In this document: one piece after another, positions 7,898 through 15,027 of the stretch
How the letters are laid out: the number at the start of each line of letters is the position of its first letter
How positions within the stretch are numbered: the first letter of the stretch is position 1
Assembly (NCBI GenBank): GCA_963653535.1
Contig: CAVJWU010000023.1
Span: 1 to 24,747 of the forward strand
Direction of reading: 5' to 3'
Length of the DNA: 24,747 nt
Source of the DNA: UBA3210 sp963653535
Lineage (GTDB): Bacteria; Bacillota_I; Bacilli_A; RFN20; CAG-449
Notes under the pieces: model-generated
The model's input: the letters and a program-made list of their open reading frames with translations, nothing else
Databases searched by the model: none
What the model was told of the DNA's origin: nothing
Translations under genes and position numbers: made by a program

Positions 7898-7971
7898 GCG
7901 AGCGTAGTTCAATGGTAGAACACGACCTTGCCAAGGTTGATACGCGGGTTCGATTCCCGTCGCTCGCTCCA
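7898..7971 (+). tRNA. tRNA-Gly (anticodon GCC)
   Basis: A complete 74-nt cloverleaf. The 7-bp acceptor stem GCGAGCG / CGCTCGC is perfect. The D-arm region is AGTTCAATGGTAGAAC. The anticodon stem CGACC / GGTTG encloses the loop TTGCCAA, giving anticodon GCC for glycine codons GGC and GGU. The T arm is GCGGG-TTCGATT-CCCGT. The discriminator base is T and the CCA end is encoded. It has its own promoter and terminator. No duplicate of its 3' end is seen elsewhere in the window, so there is no sign of use as an attachment site. Confidence 0.97.
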
Positions 7972-7983
7972 TTAGGTAATTTG

Positions 7984-8013
7984 AGTTCGATACTGCGGTG
8001 TCGAACTTTTTTT
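7984..8013 (+). terminator. intrinsic terminator of tRNA-Gly
   Basis: A 10-bp stem AGTTCGATAC / GTGTCGAACT (one T-G wobble) with loop TGCG is followed by a run of seven T. Confidence 0.9.
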
Positions 8014-8068
8014 ATAAAAATTTAAAAATATATTTTCACTAATAAGACAAAGAAAAAAGGAATCTAAA

Positions 8069-8893
8069 ATGAATAATGAAAATCTTAATGAGAATTTAAT
8101 CGTTAATTCTAATAATGAATTAAAAAATAAACATAAAATTTTAAATAAAGTTCATCTTCAAATCATTGCTTTTTTAGCAATGACTATTGATCATATAACT
8201 TGGATGTTATTTCCAGGATATCCTTCAACTTTTTTACCCATCTTATTACATGTTCTTGGTCGACTTGCTTTCCCTATTTTTGCTTTCTTTATCGCAGAAG
8301 GTTATCACTATACACATGATAAAAAGAAATATATTTCAAGAATCTTCATCTTTTCTCTTATTTCTCATGTACCTTATATGATGTCGAGCGTCACATTTCA
8401 AAAATATGGATGGATGAGTCTAATTCCTTTTGCAACAGGTCAAGGGATGGAAAGATTTTTAAATCAAGGAAGCGTATTATTTTCTTATTTTATCGGTCTA
8501 GTTATGTTACTAGTTAATGATTCTAAGAAAATAAATACTTTAGGAAAAACTTTATTAATCTTCTTATTATGTATTTTATCATTTCCATGTGATTGGAGCT
8601 GTATTGGTTCAATTATAGTTCTCGTTATTGGCGGTAAAAGAGGTAAGGTACTTCAACAAATTCTCTGGTCAACGTTCTATATTGGATGTTATTTCCTTGT
8701 TTATTTCTTTTGTTTAGATAAAACATATGCATTAATCCAATGGGGTGTCCTATTAGCGTTACCTTTATTATTTTTATATAACGGTAAAAAGAGTAATAAT
8801 CCTAAAATTAATAAAGTGATGAAATACTTCTTATATATCTATTATCCTTTACATTTATTAATAATTGGTATTATTTCTCTATTTATCCATTAA
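8069..8893 (+). CDS. TraX family membrane protein (second copy)
   Basis: A 274-residue multi-pass membrane protein matching the TraX family more clearly than the copy at 6564. After a polar Asn-rich N-terminal tail (about 1-25) comes a segment with MTIDH, then LLHVLGR and FFIAEGYHYT, and near the C-terminus YYPLHLL. Between them lie about six to seven further hydrophobic segments. By analogy with F-plasmid TraX it could be a membrane acyltransferase; no substrate is suggested by the neighbours. AAGGA precedes the ATG. It stands alone between the tRNA terminator and its own terminator. Confidence 0.85.
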   Translation: MNNENLNENLIVNSNNELKNKHKILNKVHLQIIAFLAMTIDHITWMLFPGYPSTFLPILLHVLGRLAFPIFAFFIAEGYHYTHDKKKYISRIFIFSLISHVPYMMSSVTFQKYGWMSLIPFATGQGMERFLNQGSVLFSYFIGLVMLLVNDSKKINTLGKTLLIFLLCILSFPCDWSCIGSIIVLVIGGKRGKVLQQILWSTFYIGCYFLVYFFCLDKTYALIQWGVLLALPLLFLYNGKKSNNPKINKVMKYFLYIYYPLHLLIIGIISLFIH

Positions 8894-8931
8894 TAATTTA
8901 ATAACTAAATTTAAATTATTTTATTAATAAG

Positions 8932-8961
8932 CATCTATTTAACAAAAATAGATGTTTTTTT
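8932..8961 (+). terminator. intrinsic terminator of the second TraX-like gene
   Basis: A 9-bp stem CATCTATTT / AAATAGATG with a 5-base loop is followed by seven T. Confidence 0.88.
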
Positions 8962-8970
8962 AATTTTTGC

Positions 8971-9023
8971 TTGTGCTTTATCTTAAGATATATTAATATA
9001 TTTATCGTTTTGAGACTAAGTCT
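8971..9023 (+). promoter_or_regulatory. promoter and tandem palindromic operator of the Fur-family gene
   Basis: A candidate -35 TTGTGC (8971-8976) and -10 TAATAT (8994-8999) are 17 bases apart. Two perfect 12-bp palindromes, TATCTTAAGATA (8979-8990) and TATATTAATATA (8989-9000), overlap by two bases and cover the spacer and the -10. A third, AGAC-TAA-GTCT, lies at 9013-9023, between the -10 and the ribosome binding site. Fur-family repressors bind AT-rich inverted repeats of this kind, so self-repression is likely but not shown. Confidence 0.5.
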
Positions 9024-9039
9024 TAATTTTGGAGAAGAT

Positions 9040-9432
9040 ATGGAATATAAAACAAATCAAAAAGAATTATTATTATCAATCTTATATAAGGAAAAAGGCT
9101 ATTCTATTTCTGCACCAAAGATTCTTAAATTAGTCGATGGTAAAATATCTAAAGCTACTGTTTATCGTTTATTAAATCTATTTGAAGATAATGGAACAAT
9201 TAGAAAGACATTTAATGAACTTTCTTCAAGTTATGAATATCAATATATCGAAAATGATTGTTCAAACAATCACTTTCATCTTAAATGTATTTCTTGTGGT
9301 AAGTTAATTCATTTACCTTGTAATGAGGCTAATGAATTTATCGCTCATATCTATAAACAACATAAATTTAGCGTAAATAACAATCTAACGACAATCTATG
9401 GCATTTGTTCAGATTGTTCGTTATTAAAATAA
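9040..9432 (+). CDS. Fur family metal-responsive repressor
   Basis: A 130-residue transcription regulator of the Fur/Zur/PerR family. The N-terminal winged helix includes ISKATVYRLLNLFEDNG at about 36-52. The C-terminal part has HFHLKC (His78, His80) and two CxxC pairs, Cys83/Cys86 and Cys123/Cys126, which form the structural zinc site in the family. Which metal or signal it senses cannot be told from sequence. The open frame continues upstream to 8971, but the ATG at 9040 is preceded by GGAG five bases away, and the extra 23 residues would be un-Fur-like and would cover the palindromic operator, so the shorter start is chosen. It is followed after 9 bases by a predicted metal exporter, its likely target and partner. 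Confidence 0.93.
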   Translation: MEYKTNQKELLLSILYKEKGYSISAPKILKLVDGKISKATVYRLLNLFEDNGTIRKTFNELSSSYEYQYIENDCSNNHFHLKCISCGKLIHLPCNEANEFIAHIYKQHKFSVNNNLTTIYGICSDCSLLK

Positions 9433-9441
9433 GGAGGTTCC

Positions 9442-10335
9442 ATGTTAGATGTATTTCTTGACGCGACGTTAGATACTTTAAAAGCTGTCGCAGTTGTCTT
9501 TATTCTTAATATTATCATTTCCTTTGTCGAAGGAAAAATATCTACTAAAGTAGTAAAAGAAAGTAAATTATCAACTTTATTTGGTTCAGCAATCGGTTTA
9601 ATCCCTCAATGTGGATTCTCTATTGTCGCAAGTGACATGTTCATTAAAAAGAAGATAACTATTGGAACATTAGTCGCGGTATTTATCACTTGTAGCGATG
9701 AAGCTTTACCAATGATGTTATCAAATCCTAGTAAAATGATTTATATTTTACCTTTATTAGGAATTAAGTTTGTTGCGGGTTTCTTAGTTGGTACTTTATT
9801 AGATTTCATCTTAGATAAAGTAAATAAACCACAAAGTTTTGATGAAGTTATGGTAAGTGATGAAGAAGTAATTCAAAAAGGCTGCTGTAATCACGATATA
9901 GAAGAAAATGCTAAACAAACAAAGCTACAATTTGTTAAAGAACATTTGCTTCATCCTTTTATCCATTCATTAAAAATTTTCATTTATATCTTCATCGTGA
10001 ATATGTTATTTGGAACCATCATTTATTATGTTGGTGAAGACGTAATAAGCTCATTTTTAACATCTTATTACTATTTAACACCTCTTTTATCAATACTCGT
10101 CGGATTAATCCCTAATTGCGCTTCTAGCGTCATTATCACTGAATTATTCTTACAAGGTTCATTAAGTTTTGGTGCTTGTCTATCAGGTTTAATTTGTAAT
10201 GCTGGTTTAGGTCTTGTTTACCTAATCAAAAATAAAAAGAACATAAAAGATGTTCTAATTATAATATTAACATTAGTTATAACCGCGTTAATATTCGGTT
10301 ATGGATCTATCTTAATTGAAAGTTTTATAAAGTAG
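9442..10335 (+). CDS. putative manganese/heavy-metal exporter (ArsP_2-like, 10 TM)
   Basis: A 297-residue membrane protein of the family annotated as putative manganese transporter or 10-TM heavy-metal exporter (PF11449 type). Two halves share a motif, GLIPQCGFS at 52-60 and GLIPNCASS at 221-229, suggesting internal pseudo-symmetry. CSDEA (84-88) in the first half may be matched by CNAGLG (252-257) in the second. The central soluble loop (about 128-168) carries CCNHD at 148-152, a possible metal-binding spot. A strong AAGGAGG precedes the ATG, 9 bases after the Fur-family stop, so the two genes form an operon. Metal efflux under Fur-type control is the natural reading; the metal itself is not established. 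Confidence 0.82.
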   Translation: MLDVFLDATLDTLKAVAVVFILNIIISFVEGKISTKVVKESKLSTLFGSAIGLIPQCGFSIVASDMFIKKKITIGTLVAVFITCSDEALPMMLSNPSKMIYILPLLGIKFVAGFLVGTLLDFILDKVNKPQSFDEVMVSDEEVIQKGCCNHDIEENAKQTKLQFVKEHLLHPFIHSLKIFIYIFIVNMLFGTIIYYVGEDVISSFLTSYYYLTPLLSILVGLIPNCASSVIITELFLQGSLSFGACLSGLICNAGLGLVYLIKNKKNIKDVLIIILTLVITALIFGYGSILIESFIK

Positions 10336-10359
10336 AAAATATGATATTTTCTACTTTTT
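10331..10359 (+). terminator. intrinsic terminator of the fur-exporter operon
   Basis: A 10-bp perfect stem AGTAGAAAAT / ATTTTCTACT with loop ATGAT is followed by a T-rich tail. It begins over the stop codon. Confidence 0.88.
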
Positions 10360-10419
10360 ATTTTGTTTTTTTAACTCTATATAAGTCTTTTCATCACTAT
10401 AATAGATAAACTACATAGT

Positions 10420-10462
10420 TAAAAAAATAAAATAAAAGAGGTAGATTTCATTCTCTACCCCT
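10420..10462 (-). terminator. intrinsic terminator of the DUF5692-type gene
   Basis: On the minus strand AGGGGTAGA pairs with TCTACCTCT (9 bp, one G-T wobble) around an 8-base loop, followed by a T-rich run (10420-10437 in plus coordinates). It faces the terminator at 10331-10359, so the two convergent units are insulated. Confidence 0.8.
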
Positions 10463-10472
10463 AATAATTTAA

Positions 10473-11549
10473 TTAAGCATTAGCTTCAGAACTATCTTCA
10501 ACTCTTGCCATTGCTTCTTTGAAGTCTTTTTGATCAACAAAGATTTCATTTGTATATGGATTTTTCTTTGCGATAACTGCTCTTCTAATAATCGCAGTTA
10601 AAGCGATTACGTTAGCTGCGATAGCTAAGACAGCAATAACTCCTTGCATTGTAGGATTCGCGCTTGTTGGTGCAGTTGCCCCAGTTGCAGTAGCGATTGT
10701 CGCACCTTCTCCATAAACAGAAGTAACAACACTGAATGGTTCTTGATCTTGGAAATAAGGAACTACTTGAGCAAACATACACCAAATAGCTAAAGTATTC
10801 GCTCTATTTTGAATCCAACCACCTTTATTCCAGAACATGTTCGCGAATGTTGGTGCGAGTAATAAAGCTAAGCCACAATACCATGAGTGAGTTGGTAAGT
10901 TATTATATGTATATTCAAAATTCCAAATATCATAAGCGATAATATAGACAAATGTCATATCAGGCCATAACATATCTTGTTTCTTTTTACTTGAATAAAT
11001 GCCCCACCAGCCAGTCATACAAGCAATATTAATTAATCCAGCGATACCATTAACGAAGTTCCACCAGCCTCCATAAAGCCAGACGCCTTCACTTGATAAC
11101 CACCAACCTGCGCCGCTACCATCAGTAGAAGCCATTAAGCCTTTAATACCTGATTCAAAGTCAGACGCACATGCAATTAAAATATTAATCGCGACAATTA
11201 AGAATGGGAAAGGTTTAAACCAATGGCATTTACCAATACCCCAAGAATATTTGATCATCATGAATCCGATACATCCAGCAGTCGCTGCATATAATTTTGC
11301 GTAATGGAACCAAGAATTCATCTTCGTAAATGTCCAGTTACTTGCTGCCCAAGAGTTTGGATCAGCATGACCCCAAATAGTTAAAACAATAAAATAAATT
11401 GTTAATACTCCAGGAATCCCTAAAAAGAAGATACATCCTCCGATTTTAGTTCTTCTCGCTAGTTCATTACAGACGATTAAACCTACGAAAACTAAAACCC
11501 AACCTAATAGTTGCATTAGAGAATAGGAGCCGTAAATATTAAATAACAT
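10473..11549 (-). CDS. DUF5692-type Trp-rich membrane protein
   Basis: A 358-residue integral membrane protein that I recognise as the uncharacterised DUF5692 type. It has about nine hydrophobic segments and no obvious catalytic motif. It is unusually rich in tryptophan (about 20, over 5 percent), with Trp-Trp pairs in GWWLSS, GGWWNF and GWWGIY and many Trp in predicted loops. Aromatic belts of this kind are common in membrane proteins that handle lipids or sugars, but that is only suggestive. The last 35 or so residues are polar and probably cytoplasmic. A strong GGAGGT precedes the ATG. It is a single-gene unit with its own promoter and terminator, so context gives no functional clue. No enzyme activity is claimed. 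Confidence 0.75.
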   Translation of the reverse strand: MLFNIYGSYSLMQLLGWVLVFVGLIVCNELARRTKIGGCIFFLGIPGVLTIYFIVLTIWGHADPNSWAASNWTFTKMNSWFHYAKLYAATAGCIGFMMIKYSWGIGKCHWFKPFPFLIVAINILIACASDFESGIKGLMASTDGSGAGWWLSSEGVWLYGGWWNFVNGIAGLINIACMTGWWGIYSSKKKQDMLWPDMTFVYIIAYDIWNFEYTYNNLPTHSWYCGLALLLAPTFANMFWNKGGWIQNRANTLAIWCMFAQVVPYFQDQEPFSVVTSVYGEGATIATATGATAPTSANPTMQGVIAVLAIAANVIALTAIIRRAVIAKKNPYTNEIFVDQKDFKEAMARVEDSSEANA

Positions 11550-11590
11550 ATTTTTACCTCCATATATTTACAATTACTATTTTACTCTTA

Positions 11591-11620
11591 ATTATTATTA
11601 ATTGATATAATTTTATCAAT
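11591..11620 (-). promoter_or_regulatory. candidate promoter of the DUF5692-type gene
   Basis: On the minus strand TTGATA (11614-11619) and AATAAT (11591-11596) are 17 bases apart. The -35 is one arm of an inverted repeat ATTGATA-N6-TATCAAT (11601-11620). Confidence 0.4.
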
Positions 11621-11691
11621 TTATTTAAATTTATTTTAATAATTTTTTTATTTTGATATTACGTTAAAAAAACACTATAAATAATAAGAAA

Positions 11692-11715
11692 AAAGTAGAA
11701 TTTTTCAATTCTACT
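11692..11715 (-). terminator. intrinsic terminator of the mutS2-ligA operon
   Basis: AGTAGAATT / AATTCTACT, a perfect 9-bp stem with a 4-base loop, overlaps the ligA stop codon; on the minus strand it runs into a T-rich tail (TTTTTTCTTATT). It is the only terminator seen after mutS2, uvrC, M32, aroQ, DAHPS and ligA. Confidence 0.88.
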
Positions 11716-13687
11716 CTTTAATCATATTTAAAAAATCAACTTCAGTTAAAATTTGTATACCTAAGTCGATAGCTTTAGATAATTTGCTACCAGATGCTTC
11801 TCCAGCAATTAAAATATCAGTTTTCTTTGAAACTGAAGAAGTGACAGTTCCTCCAAGGGATTCGATTTTTTCTTTAGCTTCATTTCTTCCCATTGAAGAT
11901 AATGTACCTGTTAAAACAACAATCTTATGAGCGAAAACTCCATTGACCATATCCTTTTTCTTATAGTACATGTTTAAACCTAAGTCTTTAAGTTCATTAA
12001 TCATTTTAATATTATTTTCATTTTCAAAATAAGAAACTACGCTTTGAGCGATTACTTCTCCTACATCATTAAGTGAAAGGATATCTTCATATTTTGCTTG
12101 TTCTAGTTCATAAAGAGAAGGATATTTTTCGCATAAGATTGTAGCCACCTTTGCTCCGACATTTTTAATTCCTAGCGCAAAAACTAACTTATCTAAATTC
12201 ATATTTTTAGAAATATCAATACTTGCAAGGAGATTTTCAACGCTCTTTTCGCCCATTTTATCTAAAGCAATTAGTTCTTCTTTATGTTCATGAAGATGAT
12301 AGATCGAAGGAATATCTTTAATTAGTCCTAAAGAGAACAATTTTTGAATAATCGATGCACCAAGAGATTCAATATTCATCGCGTTTTTACTAGCAAAATG
12401 AATTAATGAATTAACTTTTCGAGCTGGACAATCTTCATTTAAGCAAAAATAGTCAGCTTCTCCTTCTTTTCTAACTAATTTAGAATGACATATTGGACAA
12501 AATTCGATCATCTTAAATGGAGTAGATTCTTCATTTCTTTTACTTAGATCAACTTCAAAGACTTCAGGAATGATTTCGCCTGACTTTCTAACTTTAATAG
12601 TATCAAGTAAGCGAATATCTCTTAATTTTATATAGTCTTCATTATGAAGCGTCGCACGTGTGACGCTTGTTCCAGAAATAAAGACTGGATCAAATTCTGC
12701 AACAGGAGTTATCGCACCAGTTCTTCCTACTTGGAAAACGATTTTTCTAAGAATAGAAGTTCCAACTTCTGCAGGATATTTATAAGCAATACACCATTTA
12801 GGACATTTAACTGTATAACCAATTGATTCATATTCATTTCTTTCATTTACTTTAACGACAATTCCATCAATTGGATAAGCTAAAGCATCTTTATGTTCTC
12901 TCCAATAAGAGATATAAGAAATAACTTCATCAATCGTTTCACATTTCTTTCCATGCGGATTAACCTTAAAACCTAGTTTATCTAAATAAGATAAAACTTC
13001 ATCTTGTTTTAATGAATCAAGACCGATAATTTGATACATGAAATTATCTAGTCCTCTTTTTGAAACGATTTTACTATCTAATGATTTTATCGTTCCACTC
13101 GCAGCATTACGACAATTCGCGAATAACGCTAATCCTTCTTCATCTCTTTCTTTATTCACTTTTTCAAGTGATTTTTTTGGCATGAAGATTTCTCCTCTAA
13201 CTTCAATATCTAAAGGTTCATTAAGTTTTAAAGGAATTGATTTGATTGCTTTTGCATTATTTGTAATAACTTCACCAGTTGATCCATTTCCACGCGTAGA
13301 AGCTACTTTTAAAATACCTTTTTCATAGATACAAGAAACGGATAAACCATCAATTTTTAATTCGCAATTATAAGTAGGTGAAGGCATAATCTTTCTAATG
13401 TCTGCATCAAATTTTTTAACTTCTTCAACATTAAAAACATCATCAATGGACATCATTTTGACATTATGAGTAATTTTATCAAATTTATCTAAAACCTTAT
13501 CCGCGACTCTTTGAGTAGGAGAATTCACTTCAATATGGTCTGGATACATATTTTCTAGATTAGTAAGTTCACGATATAATTTATCATACTCATCATCAGA
13601 CATAGTTGGATTATCATCAACATAATAATCATATGCTGCCTTATTGAGTAAAGATACTAATACCTTCATCCTTTCTAAATTGTCCAT
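11711..13687 (-). CDS. ligA: NAD+-dependent DNA ligase
   Basis: A 658-residue DNA ligase that seals nicks in replication and repair using NAD+. The N-terminal domain Ia shows YYVDDNPTMSDDEYDKLY at 21-38, which binds NMN. The adenylated lysine is Lys111 in CELKIDGLSV. The OB-fold region is followed by a four-cysteine zinc finger (FCPIC ... FCLNEDC, about 400-425), helix-hairpin-helix repeats and a C-terminal BRCT domain (about 585-658). Length is typical. It is the last gene of a six-gene unit, 14 bases after the DAHP synthase stop, with an AGGAAAGG ribosome binding site. All expected domains are present. Confidence 0.98.
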   Translation of the reverse strand: MDNLERMKVLVSLLNKAAYDYYVDDNPTMSDDEYDKLYRELTNLENMYPDHIEVNSPTQRVADKVLDKFDKITHNVKMMSIDDVFNVEEVKKFDADIRKIMPSPTYNCELKIDGLSVSCIYEKGILKVASTRGNGSTGEVITNNAKAIKSIPLKLNEPLDIEVRGEIFMPKKSLEKVNKERDEEGLALFANCRNAASGTIKSLDSKIVSKRGLDNFMYQIIGLDSLKQDEVLSYLDKLGFKVNPHGKKCETIDEVISYISYWREHKDALAYPIDGIVVKVNERNEYESIGYTVKCPKWCIAYKYPAEVGTSILRKIVFQVGRTGAITPVAEFDPVFISGTSVTRATLHNEDYIKLRDIRLLDTIKVRKSGEIIPEVFEVDLSKRNEESTPFKMIEFCPICHSKLVRKEGEADYFCLNEDCPARKVNSLIHFASKNAMNIESLGASIIQKLFSLGLIKDIPSIYHLHEHKEELIALDKMGEKSVENLLASIDISKNMNLDKLVFALGIKNVGAKVATILCEKYPSLYELEQAKYEDILSLNDVGEVIAQSVVSYFENENNIKMINELKDLGLNMYYKKKDMVNGVFAHKIVVLTGTLSSMGRNEAKEKIESLGGTVTSSVSKKTDILIAGEASGSKLSKAIDLGIQILTEVDFLNMIKE

Positions 13688-13701
13688 TGTTATTTCCTTT
13701 C

Positions 13702-14748
13702 CTAGAAGATTTGTTTTCTTCTAAAATCTGCAATATCTAAGATTAATTTTTCTGTTTTATCGATGCCTAAACAAGGATCAGTAATTGATTTACCATATAT
13801 TCCTTCTTCAGGTTTTTGATTTCCATCAACTAAATAAGATTCAATCATTAAGCCTTTAACAAGTTCAAATATTTTTTGATTGTTCTTTGTTGATTCTAAT
13901 ACTTCTAAAGCAATGCGAATTTGTTCTAAATAATTCTTATTCGAATTACAATGGTTACAATCAACAATAAGAGCTTTATTAGGTAAATTATATTTATCAA
14001 ATAATGAACAAATATACATTAATTCTTCATAATGATAATTTGGATGATTGACGCCATGTTTATCAACGTAACCCCTGACAATTGCATGGGTTAAGGGATT
14101 ACCTTTAGTTTCTACTTCATTATTACGATAAATAAAAGTATGAGAATGAGTACTAGCTACAATCGAATTCATCATAACTACTTCATCTCCTCCAGTAGGA
14201 TTTTTCATGCCGACAGGGATATCAAGACCAGAAGCGACTAAACGATGTTGTTGGTCTTCAACACTTCTCGCTCCAACTGCAACATAAGTTAATAAATCGT
14301 CTAAAAAGACATGATTTTCTGGATAAAGCATTTCATCCGCGCAAGAAAAAGAATAATCTACTAACGCTCTCATATGCATATGGCGAATCGCAAGAATTCC
14401 TTTTTTCATATCAGGATGACCTAATGGATCAGGTTGATGTAACATTCCTTTATAGCCTTCACCTGTAGTACGTGGTTTATTAGTATAAATACGTGGAACA
14501 ATTTTAATAACATCATCAACTTTATCTTGAATCTTTCTTAAATGAGCAATATATTCAAGTACTGCTTTTTCATTATCGGCAGAACAAGGTCCAATAATCA
14601 AAAGTAATTTTTTCGATTTACCTAAAATAATATCTTGTACTTCTCGATCATTCTTTTCTTTAATTAATTTATATTTTTCATCTAATGGTATAATTGATTT
14701 TATTTCACTTGGAGTTGGTAAACTCGCTTTAAAAATCATATTCATCAT
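13702..14748 (-). CDS. class I DAHP synthase (3-deoxy-7-phosphoheptulonate synthase)
   Basis: First enzyme of the shikimate pathway: PEP plus erythrose-4-phosphate to DAHP. The 348-residue length and motifs match the AroF/AroG/AroH type: GPCSADN (53-59), RIYTNKPRTTGEGYKG (86-101), PVGMKNPTGG, DCNHCNSNK and MIESYLVDGNQ. The Cys in GPCSADN and the His in DCNHC fit the metal site of the family. Which aromatic acid inhibits it cannot be read. The start overlaps the chorismate mutase stop by an ATGA arrangement (14745-14748), so translation is coupled; a second ATG three bases later is an alternative start. Position next to chorismate mutase groups the pathway's first step and its branch point. 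Confidence 0.95.
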   Translation of the reverse strand: MMNMIFKASLPTPSEIKSIIPLDEKYKLIKEKNDREVQDIILGKSKKLLLIIGPCSADNEKAVLEYIAHLRKIQDKVDDVIKIVPRIYTNKPRTTGEGYKGMLHQPDPLGHPDMKKGILAIRHMHMRALVDYSFSCADEMLYPENHVFLDDLLTYVAVGARSVEDQQHRLVASGLDIPVGMKNPTGGDEVVMMNSIVASTHSHTFIYRNNEVETKGNPLTHAIVRGYVDKHGVNHPNYHYEELMYICSLFDKYNLPNKALIVDCNHCNSNKNYLEQIRIALEVLESTKNNQKIFELVKGLMIESYLVDGNQKPEEGIYGKSITDPCLGIDKTEKLILDIADFRRKQIF

Positions 14749-15026
14749 TTATCAGAGTTCCTTTCTAATATCTTTTGTTGATATTTTTTAGAAACATTCA
14801 TCATATCAATTAAAAATTCTTTAAAGTATTCTTTTATTTCTTCATCTTCAATTAAAGAAAGATTTTTATTTAATACTTCAAGTTCTCTTTTTTCATCATA
14901 AATTGGTAAGTTATGTTCCATTTTATAGTTGATTACTTCTTTTACTAAATGCATTCTTGTCTCAAATAATCTTGCAATATTTTCATCAACTTCATTTATT
15001 TTTTTTCTTATTTCTGTTATTTCCAT
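14745..15026 (-). CDS. aroQ: chorismate mutase, AroQ type
   Basis: A 93-residue all-helical chorismate mutase converting chorismate to prephenate. Catalytic residues align with the E. coli P-protein mutase domain with a constant offset of 4: Arg7, Arg24, Lys35, Asp44, Arg47, Glu48 and Gln84 (E. coli Arg11, Arg28, Lys39, Asp48, Arg51, Glu52, Gln88). The open frame reaches a GTG at 15035, but AGAAGGTG (15033-15040) sits 6 bases before the ATG at 15026, so the shorter start is chosen; it then follows the M32 stop by one base. It overlaps the DAHP synthase start by four bases. A free-standing mutase rather than a fusion, probably supplying phenylalanine and tyrosine synthesis. Confidence 0.93.
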   Translation of the reverse strand: MEITEIRKKINEVDENIARLFETRMHLVKEVINYKMEHNLPIYDEKRELEVLNKNLSLIEDEEIKEYFKEFLIDMMNVSKKYQQKILERNSDK

Positions 15027-15027
15027 C

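Noticed and set aside
7898..7971. tRNA-Gly as an integration site
   Set aside because: No second copy of the tRNA 3' end and no integrase in the window.
8971..9039. Longer Fur-family start at 8971
   Set aside because: No ribosome binding site there, the extension is hydrophobic and not Fur-like, and it would cover the promoter palindromes; GGAG before 9040 decides the start.
12644..13328. Two plus-strand open frames antisense to ligA
   Set aside because: No ribosome binding site or family resemblance; ligA is a complete, motif-rich gene on the other strand.
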